A DNA stretch of 53,790 nucleotides from CAYNEO01 sp964396245 (lineage in GTDB: Bacteria; Zixibacteria; MSB-5A5; GN15; FEB-12): NCBI GenBank assembly GCA_964396245.1, contig CAYNEO010000025.1, positions 1 through 53,790 on the forward strand. Direction: 5' to 3'. Positions 9,301-16,328 of this stretch are shown here, piece after piece. A program made the translations under genes and the position numbers. A model generated the notes under the pieces. It saw only the letters and a list, made by a program, of their open reading frames with translations, did no database searches and had not been told where the DNA came from. How positions within the stretch are numbered: position 1 is the stretch's first letter; each line of letters opens with the position of its first letter.

Positions 9301-10035
9301 CCCGACACACAACGGGGCAGCGTGACTGACCGAGATCCAGAAAGCCTCGGTAGTTTGTCCCGAGAGCGTGCGGCCGCTGGCGTCGGTAATGGTTCCGGAG
9401 ATCCAGATCGGCAGGCCAAGATTGCGTTCGTCGAGTAGCGTACCTATGGCGAACAGCGCCGCCCTCGCGTTAAGGGTGTCGAAAATGGTTTCGACCATGA
9501 GTATGTCGACGCCGCCGTCGATCAGGCCACGCGCCTGTTCTGCATACGCATCACGCAATTGATCGAAAGTGATATTGCGAAATCCCGGCCGATTAACATC
9601 GGGTGACATCGAACAGGTACGATTGGTCGGCCCAAGTACGCCGGCTACAAAACGCGGTTTCTGCGGGTCTCTTGCGGTGAAGTCATCTGCCGCCCGACGG
9701 GCCAGCTGAGCAGCCGCGAGATTGATGTCATAGACATAGGTTTCCGCCTGGTAATCCGACTGTGAGACCGACGTACCGTTGAATGTGTTCGTTTCAATGA
9801 TATCCGCACCGGCCGCAAGATAACCGCGATGTATGGAATCGATAACATCCGGTCGGGTCAACGAGAGCAGATCGTTGTCGCCTTTCAGGTCGCGGGGATG
9901 ACTGGCGAAGAGTTCGCCCCGGAAGTCGGCTTCCTCGAGCTTGTACGATTGGATCATCGTGCCCATGGCCCCGTCGAGAACCAGGATACGCTGCTCCATC
10001 GCTCTCCGTAATTGGTCTGCTTTGCTTGTGTTCAT
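6328..10035 (-). CDS. metH: Cobalamin-dependent methionine synthase
   Basis: The 1235-residue protein (E. coli 1227) contains all four MetH modules. The homocysteine domain has zinc ligands in GLNCALG and GGCCGTTPEH (to about residue 325). A pterin-binding domain extends to about residue 620. The cobalamin domain carries the cobalt-ligand histidine in DVHDIGKN near residue 760. The C-terminal AdoMet reactivation domain includes RPAPGYPACPDHTEK. It transfers methyl from 5-methyl-THF to homocysteine. I chose the ATG giving MNTSKADQLRRA because it aligns with the E. coli N terminus. An upstream TTG would add six residues. No cobalamin riboswitch is evident in the short leader. Confidence 0.96.
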   Translation of the reverse strand: MNTSKADQLRRAMEQRILVLDGAMGTMIQSYKLEEADFRGELFASHPRDLKGDNDLLSLTRPDVIDSIHRGYLAAGADIIETNTFNGTSVSQSDYQAETYVYDINLAAAQLARRAADDFTARDPQKPRFVAGVLGPTNRTCSMSPDVNRPGFRNITFDQLRDAYAEQARGLIDGGVDILMVETIFDTLNARAALFAIGTLLDERNLGLPIWISGTITDASGRTLSGQTTEAFWISVSHAAPLCVGLNCALGAEALRPYIEELSAIADTFVSIHPNAGLPNELGGYDDTPEYMAGVLEEFAQSGFLNIVGGCCGTTPEHIRVIAEAIRNIPPRRIPDIPRFTRLSGLEPLIIRPDSLFVNVGERTNVTGSKRFARLIKKERYEEATEVARQQVRNGAQMIDVNMDEGLLDSQAAMTKFLNLIAADPDIARVPIMVDSSKWEVKEAGLKCLQGKGVVNSISLKDGEEEFRRRASLVRRYGAAAVVMAFDENGQADTYQRKVDICTRAYRILAEELKFPPQDIIFDPNIFAVATGIDEHNKYAKDYIDACRTIKETLPYCLVSGGVSNLSFSFRGNDTIREAMHSVFLYHAIQAGMDMGIVNAGQLTVYDEIPEELRETIEDVIFNRRKDATAHLTELASGIKGRAKEKTEDLSWRETDVDERLSYALVNGIVEFIEPDTEEARKVYGRPLKVIQGPLMNGMNIVGDLFGSGKMFLPQVVKSARVMKRAVAVLLPYMEAETAQGVSSNGGKILLATVKGDVHDIGKNIVGIVLACNNYEVIDLGVMVSAEKILDTARREDVDIIGLSGLITPSLDEMVHVAREMERQHFDIPLLIGGATTSRVHTAVRIEPEYHGPTVHVMDASRCVRIVSNLLNADKSAAYAEHVRSQYDEVRQEHQRRHEATALLSIEEARENRFPIEWNGYLPPRPKTPGITVFEPYPIEELLHYIDWTPFFQAWELPGRYPRILEYEHVGKQARDLFHDANRLLERIVKEKLLTAKAVIGLWPAHASGDDIDVFADNSRGALLGTVHGLRQQKEKKPGRYNTCLSDFVAPQDTNVEDYLGAFVVSAGFGANETASEFKKNHNDYDAIMIRVLADRLAEALAERMHERVRKEFWGYAAGEKLDNEDLIAEKYAGIRPAPGYPACPDHTEKRLLFDMLHAEENIGVRLTDSFAMQPAASVSGWYFSHAKSHYFGVGKIDRDQVIDYARRKKMSVAEIEKWLAPNLFYVPDRAAVQK

Positions 10036-10065
10036 GATAGCCACACCGGACAATAGTAGCGATAT

Positions 10066-10093
10066 ATACTACGCTATATTCGGCTGATGTCAA
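10066..10093 (-). promoter_or_regulatory. Sigma-70-type promoter of metH-metF
   Basis: On the minus strand a consensus -35 TTGACA (10088-10093) is followed after 16 bases by TAGTAT (10066-10071). This predicts a start of transcription near 10058 and a leader of only about 22 bases before the metH ATG. A leader that short leaves no room for a riboswitch. The box is overlapped by AT-rich inverted sequence (TAGTAGCGATATATACTACG), which could be an operator. Confidence 0.6.
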
Positions 10094-10264
10094 GAAAGGT
10101 TTCACGCCTATCGTGATAAACAGGGATTCATTCAATCGATGTTTTCAGCACTCGCGTACGAGAACGGCTCGCAGCCGAGAACACGCGCCCGGTCGTCGGA
10201 TGAAAGCCCCCGCCGTTTGACTCAGCGCCGAAAACCCATTGTGTCTGATTATGGAAAAAGTGTC

Positions 10265-10492
10265 CTAGGCACAGAGCTGAGTGACCGAAGGTCCAAGGTA
10301 CCGCTTGAGGACGTCGCACATCCCTTCCGGCCAGCCGGCGGGATTGTTTTTGATAAAATACAGATGCCATTCGGGCACGTTTTTCAAGTCCCGGTCTATG
10401 GCTCGATAGGTCTCTATCGGTATTTCAGCCAGAAGGCGCACTCGTTGCGGCCGATTGGCGGGGTCGGTTATGATATTGTCTTGTACTTGCAT
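10265..10492 (-). CDS. Small hypothetical protein, 75 residues
   Basis: I do not recognise the family. The frame is supported by an ATG preceded at good spacing by GAGGTG. The composition looks like a soluble folded protein, rich in W, P and aromatic residues (PEWHLYFIKN, AGWPEGMCDVLKRY). There is no signal peptide or membrane segment. It is encoded upstream of metH on the same strand, with about 170 bases and the metH promoter between them. It is divergent from the carbamoyltransferase, whose 5' end is missing in the adjacent gap. The fragment looks like a compact domain with an aromatic core, but no function can be assigned. Confidence 0.55.
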   Translation of the reverse strand: MQVQDNIITDPANRPQRVRLLAEIPIETYRAIDRDLKNVPEWHLYFIKNNPAGWPEGMCDVLKRYLGPSVTQLCA

Positions 10493-10593
10493 CGCTACAC
10501 CTCATCAAGGGCTATTCTGTTACTTGAGACCATACCCCTTAGGCTGCCAAAACCCCCTCCGATTCAATTTCAGGCAGATTATTTTAAGTCCAC

Positions 10594-10693
10594 NNNNNNN
10601 NNNNNNNNNNNNNNNNNNNNNNNNNNNNNNNNNNNNNNNNNNNNNNNNNNNNNNNNNNNNNNNNNNNNNNNNNNNNNNNNNNNNNNNNNNNNN
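10594..10693. other. Assembly gap (100 N) removing the start of the carbamoyltransferase gene
   Basis: The sequence is 100 ambiguous bases, a conventional scaffold placeholder of unknown true length. It removes the promoter, ribosome-binding site and roughly the first 15 codons of the downstream carbamoyltransferase. That estimate comes from comparison with the usual N terminus of the family. Confidence 0.97.
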
Positions 10694-12466
10694 GCCTGCC
10701 TCGTTCGCGACGGAGATATCGTTGCGGCTGCCCAGGAGGAGCGGTTCAGCCGAGTAAAGCACGATGCGTCCTTTCCAATCGGTGCTGTCGACTACTGTCT
10801 TAAAAGTCAGGGTCTGTCCTGGTCGGATATCGATTATGTCGCTTTCTATGACAAGCCGTTTATCAAGTTTGAGCGGATTCTCGAAAGCTACCTTGCCTAT
10901 GCGCCGGTCGGTATCCGATCTTTCATCAAAGCCATGCCGTGGTGGATCAAGCAGAAGCTCTGGCTAAAAGAATTGATCCGGCGCAATCTCGATTTCGACG
11001 GGATCATCACCTTTCCGGAACATCACCAATCCCACGCCGCCGCGGCATTTTTCCCGTCGCCCTTCCGGAAGGCGGCGATTCTCACGATCGACGGCGTTGG
11101 GGAATGGACAACGACAAGCTTCGGTATCGGGCAGGGCAATACTATCGAACTGCTTGCCGAGCTAAGATTTCCACACTCGCTGGGCCTGCTGTATTCGGCT
11201 TTCACCTATTTTACCGGCTTCAAGGTGAATTCAGGTGAATACAAACTCATGGGCCTGGCGCCATACGGTAAACCGATCTATCGGGACCTGATTCTCAATG
11301 AACTAATCGATCTCAAGGAGGACGGCTCGTTCAAGCTGAACATGAAATACTTCAGCTACCCGGCCGGTCTCAGGATGACAAATTCCCGCTTCGAGAGACT
11401 GTTTGGCGGCCCTCCGCGCCAACCTCAAGGGGCACTCACGCAGCGAGAGATGGATATGGCCCGTTCCATTCAGGATGTAACCGAGGAGATCATGCTTCGC
11501 TGTGCCCGCCATGTCCACAAAGAGACCGGGCAGGAGTATCTGTGTCTGGCCGGAGGAGTCGCGTTAAACTGCGTGGGCAACGGGAGGATTCTGCGTGAAT
11601 CCCCGTTTCGCGATATCTGGATTCAGCCGGCCTCGAGCGATGCCGGCGGCGCCCTCGGGGCGGCGCTCCTTACGTGGCATCAGTATCTGGGTAAGGACCG
11701 TCAAGTCAACGAATCACGCGACAGCCAGCATGGTTCGTATCTCGGTCCGGAATACGACAACGAACACATTCTGCAATTTCTTCGCGATCGTGAGATCGCC
11801 TTCACCGAACTGAGTGACACCGAGTTGTCGGAGATTGTGGCTGATCTTATCGCGAAGGAGAAGGTGATTGGATGGTTCCAGGGCCGGATGGAGTTCGGGC
11901 CGAGAGCGCTTGGTAACCGGTCCATTATCGGTAACCCGCGATCTGCAAGCATGCAGGAGACCATGAACCGCAAGATCAAATTCCGCGAGAGTTTTCGTCC
12001 ATTCGCGCCATCGGTTCTCAAAGAACGTGTCGGCGACTATTTCGAATTGGACCGGGAAAGCCCGTATATGTTATTGGTTGCCGAAGTAAACGAAGCTCAC
12101 CGCCGGGAGGACGTCCGCAGCAGGGACGCGGCGGGACTGGATATGCTCAAAATTGTTCGCTCCGACATTCCGGCAGTAACACATGTGGATTACTCGGCAA
12201 GGATTCAAACGGTCAGCCGTGAGGATAATCCCCGTTTCCATGACCTGATTGCAGCTTTCGAGCGAAAGCACGGCTGCCCGCTGGTTATCAATACCAGCTT
12301 CAATGTGCGCGGTGAACCGATTGTCTGTACGCCGGAAGAGGCGCATGAATGCTTTATGCGCACGCAAATGGACTATCTGGTCATGGGCAATTTTCTTATA
12401 GAAAAGACAAGACAACGACGAGCGGCGAGCGGCGACACGCCCATGCCGAGTTTCGAGCCTGATTGA
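10694..12466 (+). CDS. NodU/CmcH-family O-carbamoyltransferase (5' partial)
   Basis: The visible 590 residues start within the conserved N-terminal region (ACLVRDGDIVAAAQEERFSR). Only about 15 residues are missing in the adjacent gap. The Kae1-like domain has HHQSHAAAAFFPSPF, TIDGVGEW, AGGVALNCVGNGRIL and QGRMEFGPRALGNRSI. The C-terminal YrdC-like domain ends with NTSFNVRGEPIVCTPEEAHECF. Enzymes of this family transfer a carbamoyl group from carbamoyl phosphate, through a carbamoyl-adenylate, to a hydroxyl on a sugar or natural product. The next gene, two bases away, encodes an SxtJ-type membrane protein, a common partner in exopolysaccharide and saxitoxin-type loci. The target is therefore probably a surface glycan, though this is inference. 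Confidence 0.92.
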   Translation, partial: ACLVRDGDIVAAAQEERFSRVKHDASFPIGAVDYCLKSQGLSWSDIDYVAFYDKPFIKFERILESYLAYAPVGIRSFIKAMPWWIKQKLWLKELIRRNLDFDGIITFPEHHQSHAAAAFFPSPFRKAAILTIDGVGEWTTTSFGIGQGNTIELLAELRFPHSLGLLYSAFTYFTGFKVNSGEYKLMGLAPYGKPIYRDLILNELIDLKEDGSFKLNMKYFSYPAGLRMTNSRFERLFGGPPRQPQGALTQREMDMARSIQDVTEEIMLRCARHVHKETGQEYLCLAGGVALNCVGNGRILRESPFRDIWIQPASSDAGGALGAALLTWHQYLGKDRQVNESRDSQHGSYLGPEYDNEHILQFLRDREIAFTELSDTELSEIVADLIAKEKVIGWFQGRMEFGPRALGNRSIIGNPRSASMQETMNRKIKFRESFRPFAPSVLKERVGDYFELDRESPYMLLVAEVNEAHRREDVRSRDAAGLDMLKIVRSDIPAVTHVDYSARIQTVSREDNPRFHDLIAAFERKHGCPLVINTSFNVRGEPIVCTPEEAHECFMRTQMDYLVMGNFLIEKTRQRRAASGDTPMPSFEPD

Positions 12467-12468
12467 TT

Positions 12469-12888
12469 ATGTCACTGTTAGACGAGATAAAACTGATTCG
12501 CGGAGGCCGCAAGGACTTGCGCCGGTTCGGCATTATGATGGCGCTGGTCCTCGCGTTTGTGGGCGGTCTCCTCCACTGGCGGGGACATGGCATATTCATC
12601 CTGTTCTACATCCTGGCCGGTCTGTTCTTACTGGCCGGGGTTTTTGGACCGGTTCTCCTGCGGCCGATTCATAAAGTCTGGATGAGCCTGGCGCTTATTC
12701 TTGGCTGGTTCACTACCCGAATCATTCTCATCCTGGTATTTTACCTGGTATTCACTCCGGTGGGTCTTGTCGGACGTTTGTTTGGCAAGGATTTCCTCGA
12801 TGAAAAAACCGACAGGACCGCACCGAGCTACTGGCATATCCGAAAAGACACAAAAACCGACCCGGAGCGCTTCGAGACTCAGTTTTAG
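12469..12888 (+). CDS. SxtJ-family small membrane protein
   Basis: The 139-residue protein begins with a short charged N terminus (MSLLDEIKLIRGGRKDLRRFG) and then has three hydrophobic segments. The last is long (LILGWFTTRIILILVFYLVF), and the soluble tail carries SYWHIRK. This is the pattern of SxtJ proteins, which sit beside NodU-type carbamoyltransferases. The ATG is two bases after the carbamoyltransferase stop, implying translational coupling. A TTG six bases earlier is possible but less likely. The biochemical role is not established. A membrane anchor or adaptor for the transferase is a reasonable guess. The third small protein often found in such loci (SxtK/DUF5989) is absent here. 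Confidence 0.8.
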   Translation: MSLLDEIKLIRGGRKDLRRFGIMMALVLAFVGGLLHWRGHGIFILFYILAGLFLLAGVFGPVLLRPIHKVWMSLALILGWFTTRIILILVFYLVFTPVGLVGRLFGKDFLDEKTDRTAPSYWHIRKDTKTDPERFETQF

Positions 12889-12926
12889 AACCTGTTCCGG
12901 GGACTAATACGATTGGATAGCAAACC

Positions 12927-13606
12927 ATGAGCCTTAGAGTTCACGTACTGGAACAATATGAAGAATCGGTTCTCGACGATCTTCGCGCACGCCTCTCCGG
13001 AGAGATTGCGCTCAGCACCGGTGATATTGCCCCCGAAGCCAAGGATTACCAGGTGCTGGTGGCTGGAGTGCCGTCGCGAGACCACCTGGAATCAGCTCCC
13101 AACCTTCGCACCTTGATCATCCCATGGTCCGGCATCCCGAAGCGGACCCTGGCGTTACTCCAGGAGTTTCCCAATATCGCCGTGTACAATCTTCATCATA
13201 ACGCCGCCCCCGTGGCTGAGATGGCGATGACCTTGATGCTCGCCGCCACGCGCTGGTTGATTCCGGTGGACCGAAGCATGCGACGGAATGACTGGCGGGC
13301 AAGGGAAGCCAAAGACATCTGCCTGTTGCTCGANNNNNNNNNNNNNNNNNNNNNNNNNNNNNNNNNNNNNNNNNNNNNNNNNNNNNNNNNNNNNNNNNNN
13401 NNNNNNNNNNNNNNNNNNNNNNNNNNNNNNNNNCGCCCTCGGCGTATCCCTTTCATCACCTTGACAACGTTGTCATGACGCCGCATATCGGCTTCAAATC
13501 CGATCGCACCGATGAACTTCGGGTCAAGGAACTGGCGGTGATGCTCAACGAGCTTGCTTCCGGGAAATCTCTGCCAAACCGGGTCGACATAAGCAGAGAA
13601 TACTGA
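12927..13606 (+). CDS. D-isomer-specific 2-hydroxyacid dehydrogenase, interrupted by assembly gap
   Basis: The 5' part encodes 135 residues of the catalytic-domain half typical of D-2-hydroxyacid dehydrogenases (VLVAGVPSRDHLES, NLRTLIIPWSGI, HHNAAPVAEMAMTLML). After the gap a 57-residue C terminus (VVMTPHIGFKSDRTDELR...) carries the usual TPHIG segment with the catalytic histidine. The NAD-binding domain with its glycine-rich loop is hidden in the gap. The two sides are in different frames across exactly 100 N, so the gap length is artificial. Family length suggests about 350 missing bases. It is 38 bases downstream of the SxtJ gene. The substrate is unknown. Confidence 0.8.
13334..13433. other. 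Assembly gap (100 N) within the 2-hydroxyacid dehydrogenase gene
   Basis: This is a placeholder of 100 ambiguous bases. The flanking coding segments belong to one gene but are out of frame at this spacing. The true missing length is therefore not 100, or at least not known. Confidence 0.97.
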
Positions 13607-13635
13607 CAGAAGGTACTTTCCTTGCGCACCGGCAA

Positions 13636-13663
13636 TTGACAACCAGCCGGGAGTGTTTATTTT
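13636..13663 (+). promoter_or_regulatory. Sigma-70-type promoter for thpR-yjbQ
   Basis: A perfect -35 TTGACA (13636-13641), a 16-base spacer and TATTTT (13658-13663) lie about 60 bases before the thpR start. They are the only good match in the 118-base intergenic stretch. Confidence 0.5.
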
Positions 13664-13724
13664 CAGGGTTGTCCAGATCGGTCAAACAGATCGGCATTGA
13701 ATTAGAAAAGACCGGGGTCTCGCC

Positions 13725-14282
13725 ATGTACCGACTATTCGTAGCCATTGAACTGCCGACGGTAGTGAAGCAACATCTTTCATTGATGCTTTGCGGCGTAC
13801 CGGGCGCGAAATGGACGGATCCGGACCAGATGCACCTGACCGTGCGGTTTATCGGCGAGGTCGACGGCGGCGTTATGGAAGATATTCTCGGTGCTTTGGC
13901 AACTGTCAGGGCCGACTCATTCTCGATTCATCTGAAAGGAGTCGGTCACTTTCCGCCGCGGCAGGACCCGCAGACATTGTGGATCGGGGTCGAGAAAAGC
14001 GAGGGACTGTCACTGCTTCGGAGCAGGGTAGAGTCAGCCCTGGCGCGGGCCGGTGTGCCGCGCGAACGCCGCAAGTTTCACCCCCACGTGCGGCTGGCGT
14101 ATCTGAGGAACAGCAAATTGTCAAAAGTCGCGATCTATCTGTCGCAACATGCGTTATTGGAAGTAGCGCCGTTCGAGGTGACCGAATTTAGTCTGTATTC
14201 GAGTCAACTGGCGTCGAATGGCGCTATCCACCGTCAGGAGGCCGTATACACGTTATCGACGAAAGGAGTTATAGACGCATGA
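13725..14282 (+). CDS. thpR: RNA 2',3'-cyclic phosphodiesterase (LigT family)
   Basis: The 185-residue product begins MYRLFVAIELP and has the duplicated 2H-phosphoesterase fold. The first motif is H37-L-T39 in MHLTVRFIG. The second is H121-V-R123 in FHPHVRLAY, where the usual Thr/Ser of HxT is replaced by Arg. Members hydrolyse 2',3'-cyclic phosphate ends of RNA in vitro, and their cellular role is unclear. Its stop overlaps the next start as ATGA, giving a two-gene unit with the YjbQ-family gene. The HxT-to-HxR change may reduce or alter activity, although both histidines are present. Confidence 0.88.
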   Translation: MYRLFVAIELPTVVKQHLSLMLCGVPGAKWTDPDQMHLTVRFIGEVDGGVMEDILGALATVRADSFSIHLKGVGHFPPRQDPQTLWIGVEKSEGLSLLRSRVESALARAGVPRERRKFHPHVRLAYLRNSKLSKVAIYLSQHALLEVAPFEVTEFSLYSSQLASNGAIHRQEAVYTLSTKGVIDA

Positions 14283-14698
14283 AATCGTATCGCAAGGAAC
14301 TCTGGTTCAACATCCCTCACCGGCGGGGATTCGTGAATATTACCAAGGACGTTCGGGATGCCGTCAAAGAGAGCGGTGTCAAGGAAGGCTTCGTGCTGGC
14401 CAACGCCATGCACATCACCGCCTCGGTGTTTATCAATGACGATGAATCGGGTCTGCATAAAGACTATGAAAAGTGGCTCGAAAAGCTCGCGCCGCACGCG
14501 CCGATCGATCAGTACCGGCATAACGACACGGGCGAGGACAACGCCGACGCCCACATGAAGCGTCAGATTATGGGGCGCGAGGTGGTGGTGGCGATAACCG
14601 ACGGCGAACTGGACTTCGGTCCGTGGGAGCAGATCTTTTACGGGGAGTTCGACGGTCGCAGGCGGAAACGGGCGCTGATCAAGATAATCGGAGAATAA
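14279..14698 (+). CDS. YjbQ / UPF0047 family protein
   Basis: The 139-residue protein matches the YjbQ family by its overall plan: N-terminal strand MKSYRKELWFNIP, the NAMHITASVFIND segment, the D-x-Y-RHN-TGEDNADAH segment and the C-terminal WEQIFYGEFDG. E. coli YjbQ has weak thiamine-phosphate synthase activity when overproduced. The physiological role of the family is unsettled. The histidines in HITAS and NADAH probably form the conserved metal-binding pocket. It overlaps thpR by four bases, so both are coupled. Confidence 0.88.
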   Translation: MKSYRKELWFNIPHRRGFVNITKDVRDAVKESGVKEGFVLANAMHITASVFINDDESGLHKDYEKWLEKLAPHAPIDQYRHNDTGEDNADAHMKRQIMGREVVVAITDGELDFGPWEQIFYGEFDGRRRKRALIKIIGE

Positions 14699-14786
14699 TC
14701 CTGTCCGGGCAACAAATTCATAATGATGGACGTATCAGACAGAAATCAACCATCCGTTTTATGCTGATAGCATTTGAAGGAAGAAT

Positions 14787-16328
14787 ATGAAACAACACGG
14801 AAAACTCCTGGGACTGCTGTTTCTGCTGGCAACCTTGAGCGCCATATCGGTCAGTGCTCAGGACATGCAAATCCCGGTGAAGCAATTCAAGCTCGACAAC
14901 GGCATGACTTTTCTCGTGGTCGAGCGCAGTACCGCCCCGGTCTTCTCGGGCTACATCTCGGTCGGCGTGGGTTCGGGATACGAAAAGATCGGCAATATCG
15001 GCACCGCCCATCTGTTCGAGCACATGATGTTCAAGGGCTCACAGACAATCGGGACGACCGATTACGGGGCCGAGAGGATTTTGATGGACAAGGAAGATTC
15101 TGTCTGGGCGTTGATCGACAAGGCCCGGCAGCGCACGCGGTACATTAAGTTGAATCACCCGCAGACGCTGGAAGCGCACCTGAAGTATATCGAGAATCTC
15201 CGGGCGGCGCTGGATTCACTGACGCAATTGAGTTCCCAGTATGTCGTGCGCAACGAGTTCGACCAGATTTACACCCGCAATGGCGCGGCGGAGTTCAACG
15301 CCAACACCGGATATGATTTCACCAACTACTATGTCTCGCTGCCGTCAAACCGGGCCGAGTTGTGGTTCGCGATGGAATCGGACCGCTTGAAACATCCGGC
15401 GCTTCGGGAGTTTTTCCCCGAACGGGCAGTGGTTAGCGAGGAACGCCGGCAGTCGGTGGAGAACAGCGGCGATGCCAAGTTGTTCGAACAGCTGGTCGGT
15501 ACCGCGCTGATTGCTCATCCATACCAGGTGTTCTGGGAATGGCAGTCGGAAGAAAACAATCTCACCCGCAGCGATATCGAAAATTTCTACAAGACCTACT
15601 ACGTACCGCAACGGATCGTCGTGGCTGTAGTAGGCGATGTCACTGAAGATCAGGTTCGCGGGCTGGCCGAGAAGTATTTTGCCGACATGCCGAAGGCTAC
15701 TGACCCGGAACCGATCTACACTGTCGAGCCCCCGCAGACCGGAGAGAGGCGTGTGACGGTTGAATTCGACGCCAACCCGGCGGTATCGATTGCTTATCAC
15801 AATGTCGCCTTCGACGACCCCGCTCAGCCGGCGTTTGAGATCATCTCACGACTGCTGAGTTCCGGACGCACGTCGCGCCTCAATAAGGCCCTGGTGATCG
15901 ACAAACAGCTGGCGCTTCAGGTTTCGGTGTCATCGTATCCCTGGGGTGATTTCGGAAGTGAGTATCCCGGCATTCTATATATCGATGCGTACCCGAAAGA
16001 GGGTGTGTCCACGGATCAGGTGGAGGCGGCGATTTACGAAGAGCTAAACCAGTTGGCCACTCAGCCGGTCGATGAAAAGGAATTGACCAAGGTGAAAAAC
16101 CAGATCGAAGCCGAATTTATCTGGGCTTCCTATCGTAACATCGGTCTCGCCGGTTATCTCGCGACCGCACAGAACCTCGCTAAAGACTGGAAATATCTTT
16201 ATAAGCTGCAGGATGATTTACGCAATGTTACCGCCGAAGATATCATGAAAACGGCGAAGATGTACTTCACGCCGGAGAATCGCACCGTAGCTGTTCTTGT
16301 CCCCAAGGAGAAGGGAGGTGACCAGTGA
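14787..16328 (+). CDS. Exported M16 zinc metallopeptidase, catalytic subunit
   Basis: The 513-residue protein has a signal peptide (KLLGLLFLLATLSAISVSAQ). The inverted zinc motif HLFEH is near residue 78, and a downstream glutamate lies in VVSEERRQSVEN. These are the M16 (pitrilysin/processing peptidase) catalytic residues. An insertion of about 80 residues separates the two motifs. A second M16-like half follows. It probably degrades peptides in the periplasm or at the outer membrane. It overlaps the next gene, which encodes a non-catalytic M16 partner, so the pair likely forms a heterodimer. A good AAGGAAG ribosome-binding site precedes the ATG. Confidence 0.92.
   Translation: MKQHGKLLGLLFLLATLSAISVSAQDMQIPVKQFKLDNGMTFLVVERSTAPVFSGYISVGVGSGYEKIGNIGTAHLFEHMMFKGSQTIGTTDYGAERILMDKEDSVWALIDKARQRTRYIKLNHPQTLEAHLKYIENLRAALDSLTQLSSQYVVRNEFDQIYTRNGAAEFNANTGYDFTNYYVSLPSNRAELWFAMESDRLKHPALREFFPERAVVSEERRQSVENSGDAKLFEQLVGTALIAHPYQVFWEWQSEENNLTRSDIENFYKTYYVPQRIVVAVVGDVTEDQVRGLAEKYFADMPKATDPEPIYTVEPPQTGERRVTVEFDANPAVSIAYHNVAFDDPAQPAFEIISRLLSSGRTSRLNKALVIDKQLALQVSVSSYPWGDFGSEYPGILYIDAYPKEGVSTDQVEAAIYEELNQLATQPVDEKELTKVKNQIEAEFIWASYRNIGLAGYLATAQNLAKDWKYLYKLQDDLRNVTAEDIMKTAKMYFTPENRTVAVLVPKEKGGDQ

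Noticed and set aside
10036..10140. Cobalamin or SAM riboswitch upstream of metH
   Set aside because: The predicted leader is about 22 bases, and none of the conserved riboswitch boxes are visible in the flanking sequence.
10139..10593. N-terminal extension of the carbamoyltransferase through the gap
   Set aside because: The open frame left of the gap has no similarity to the family, whose normal N terminus would lie just inside the gap.
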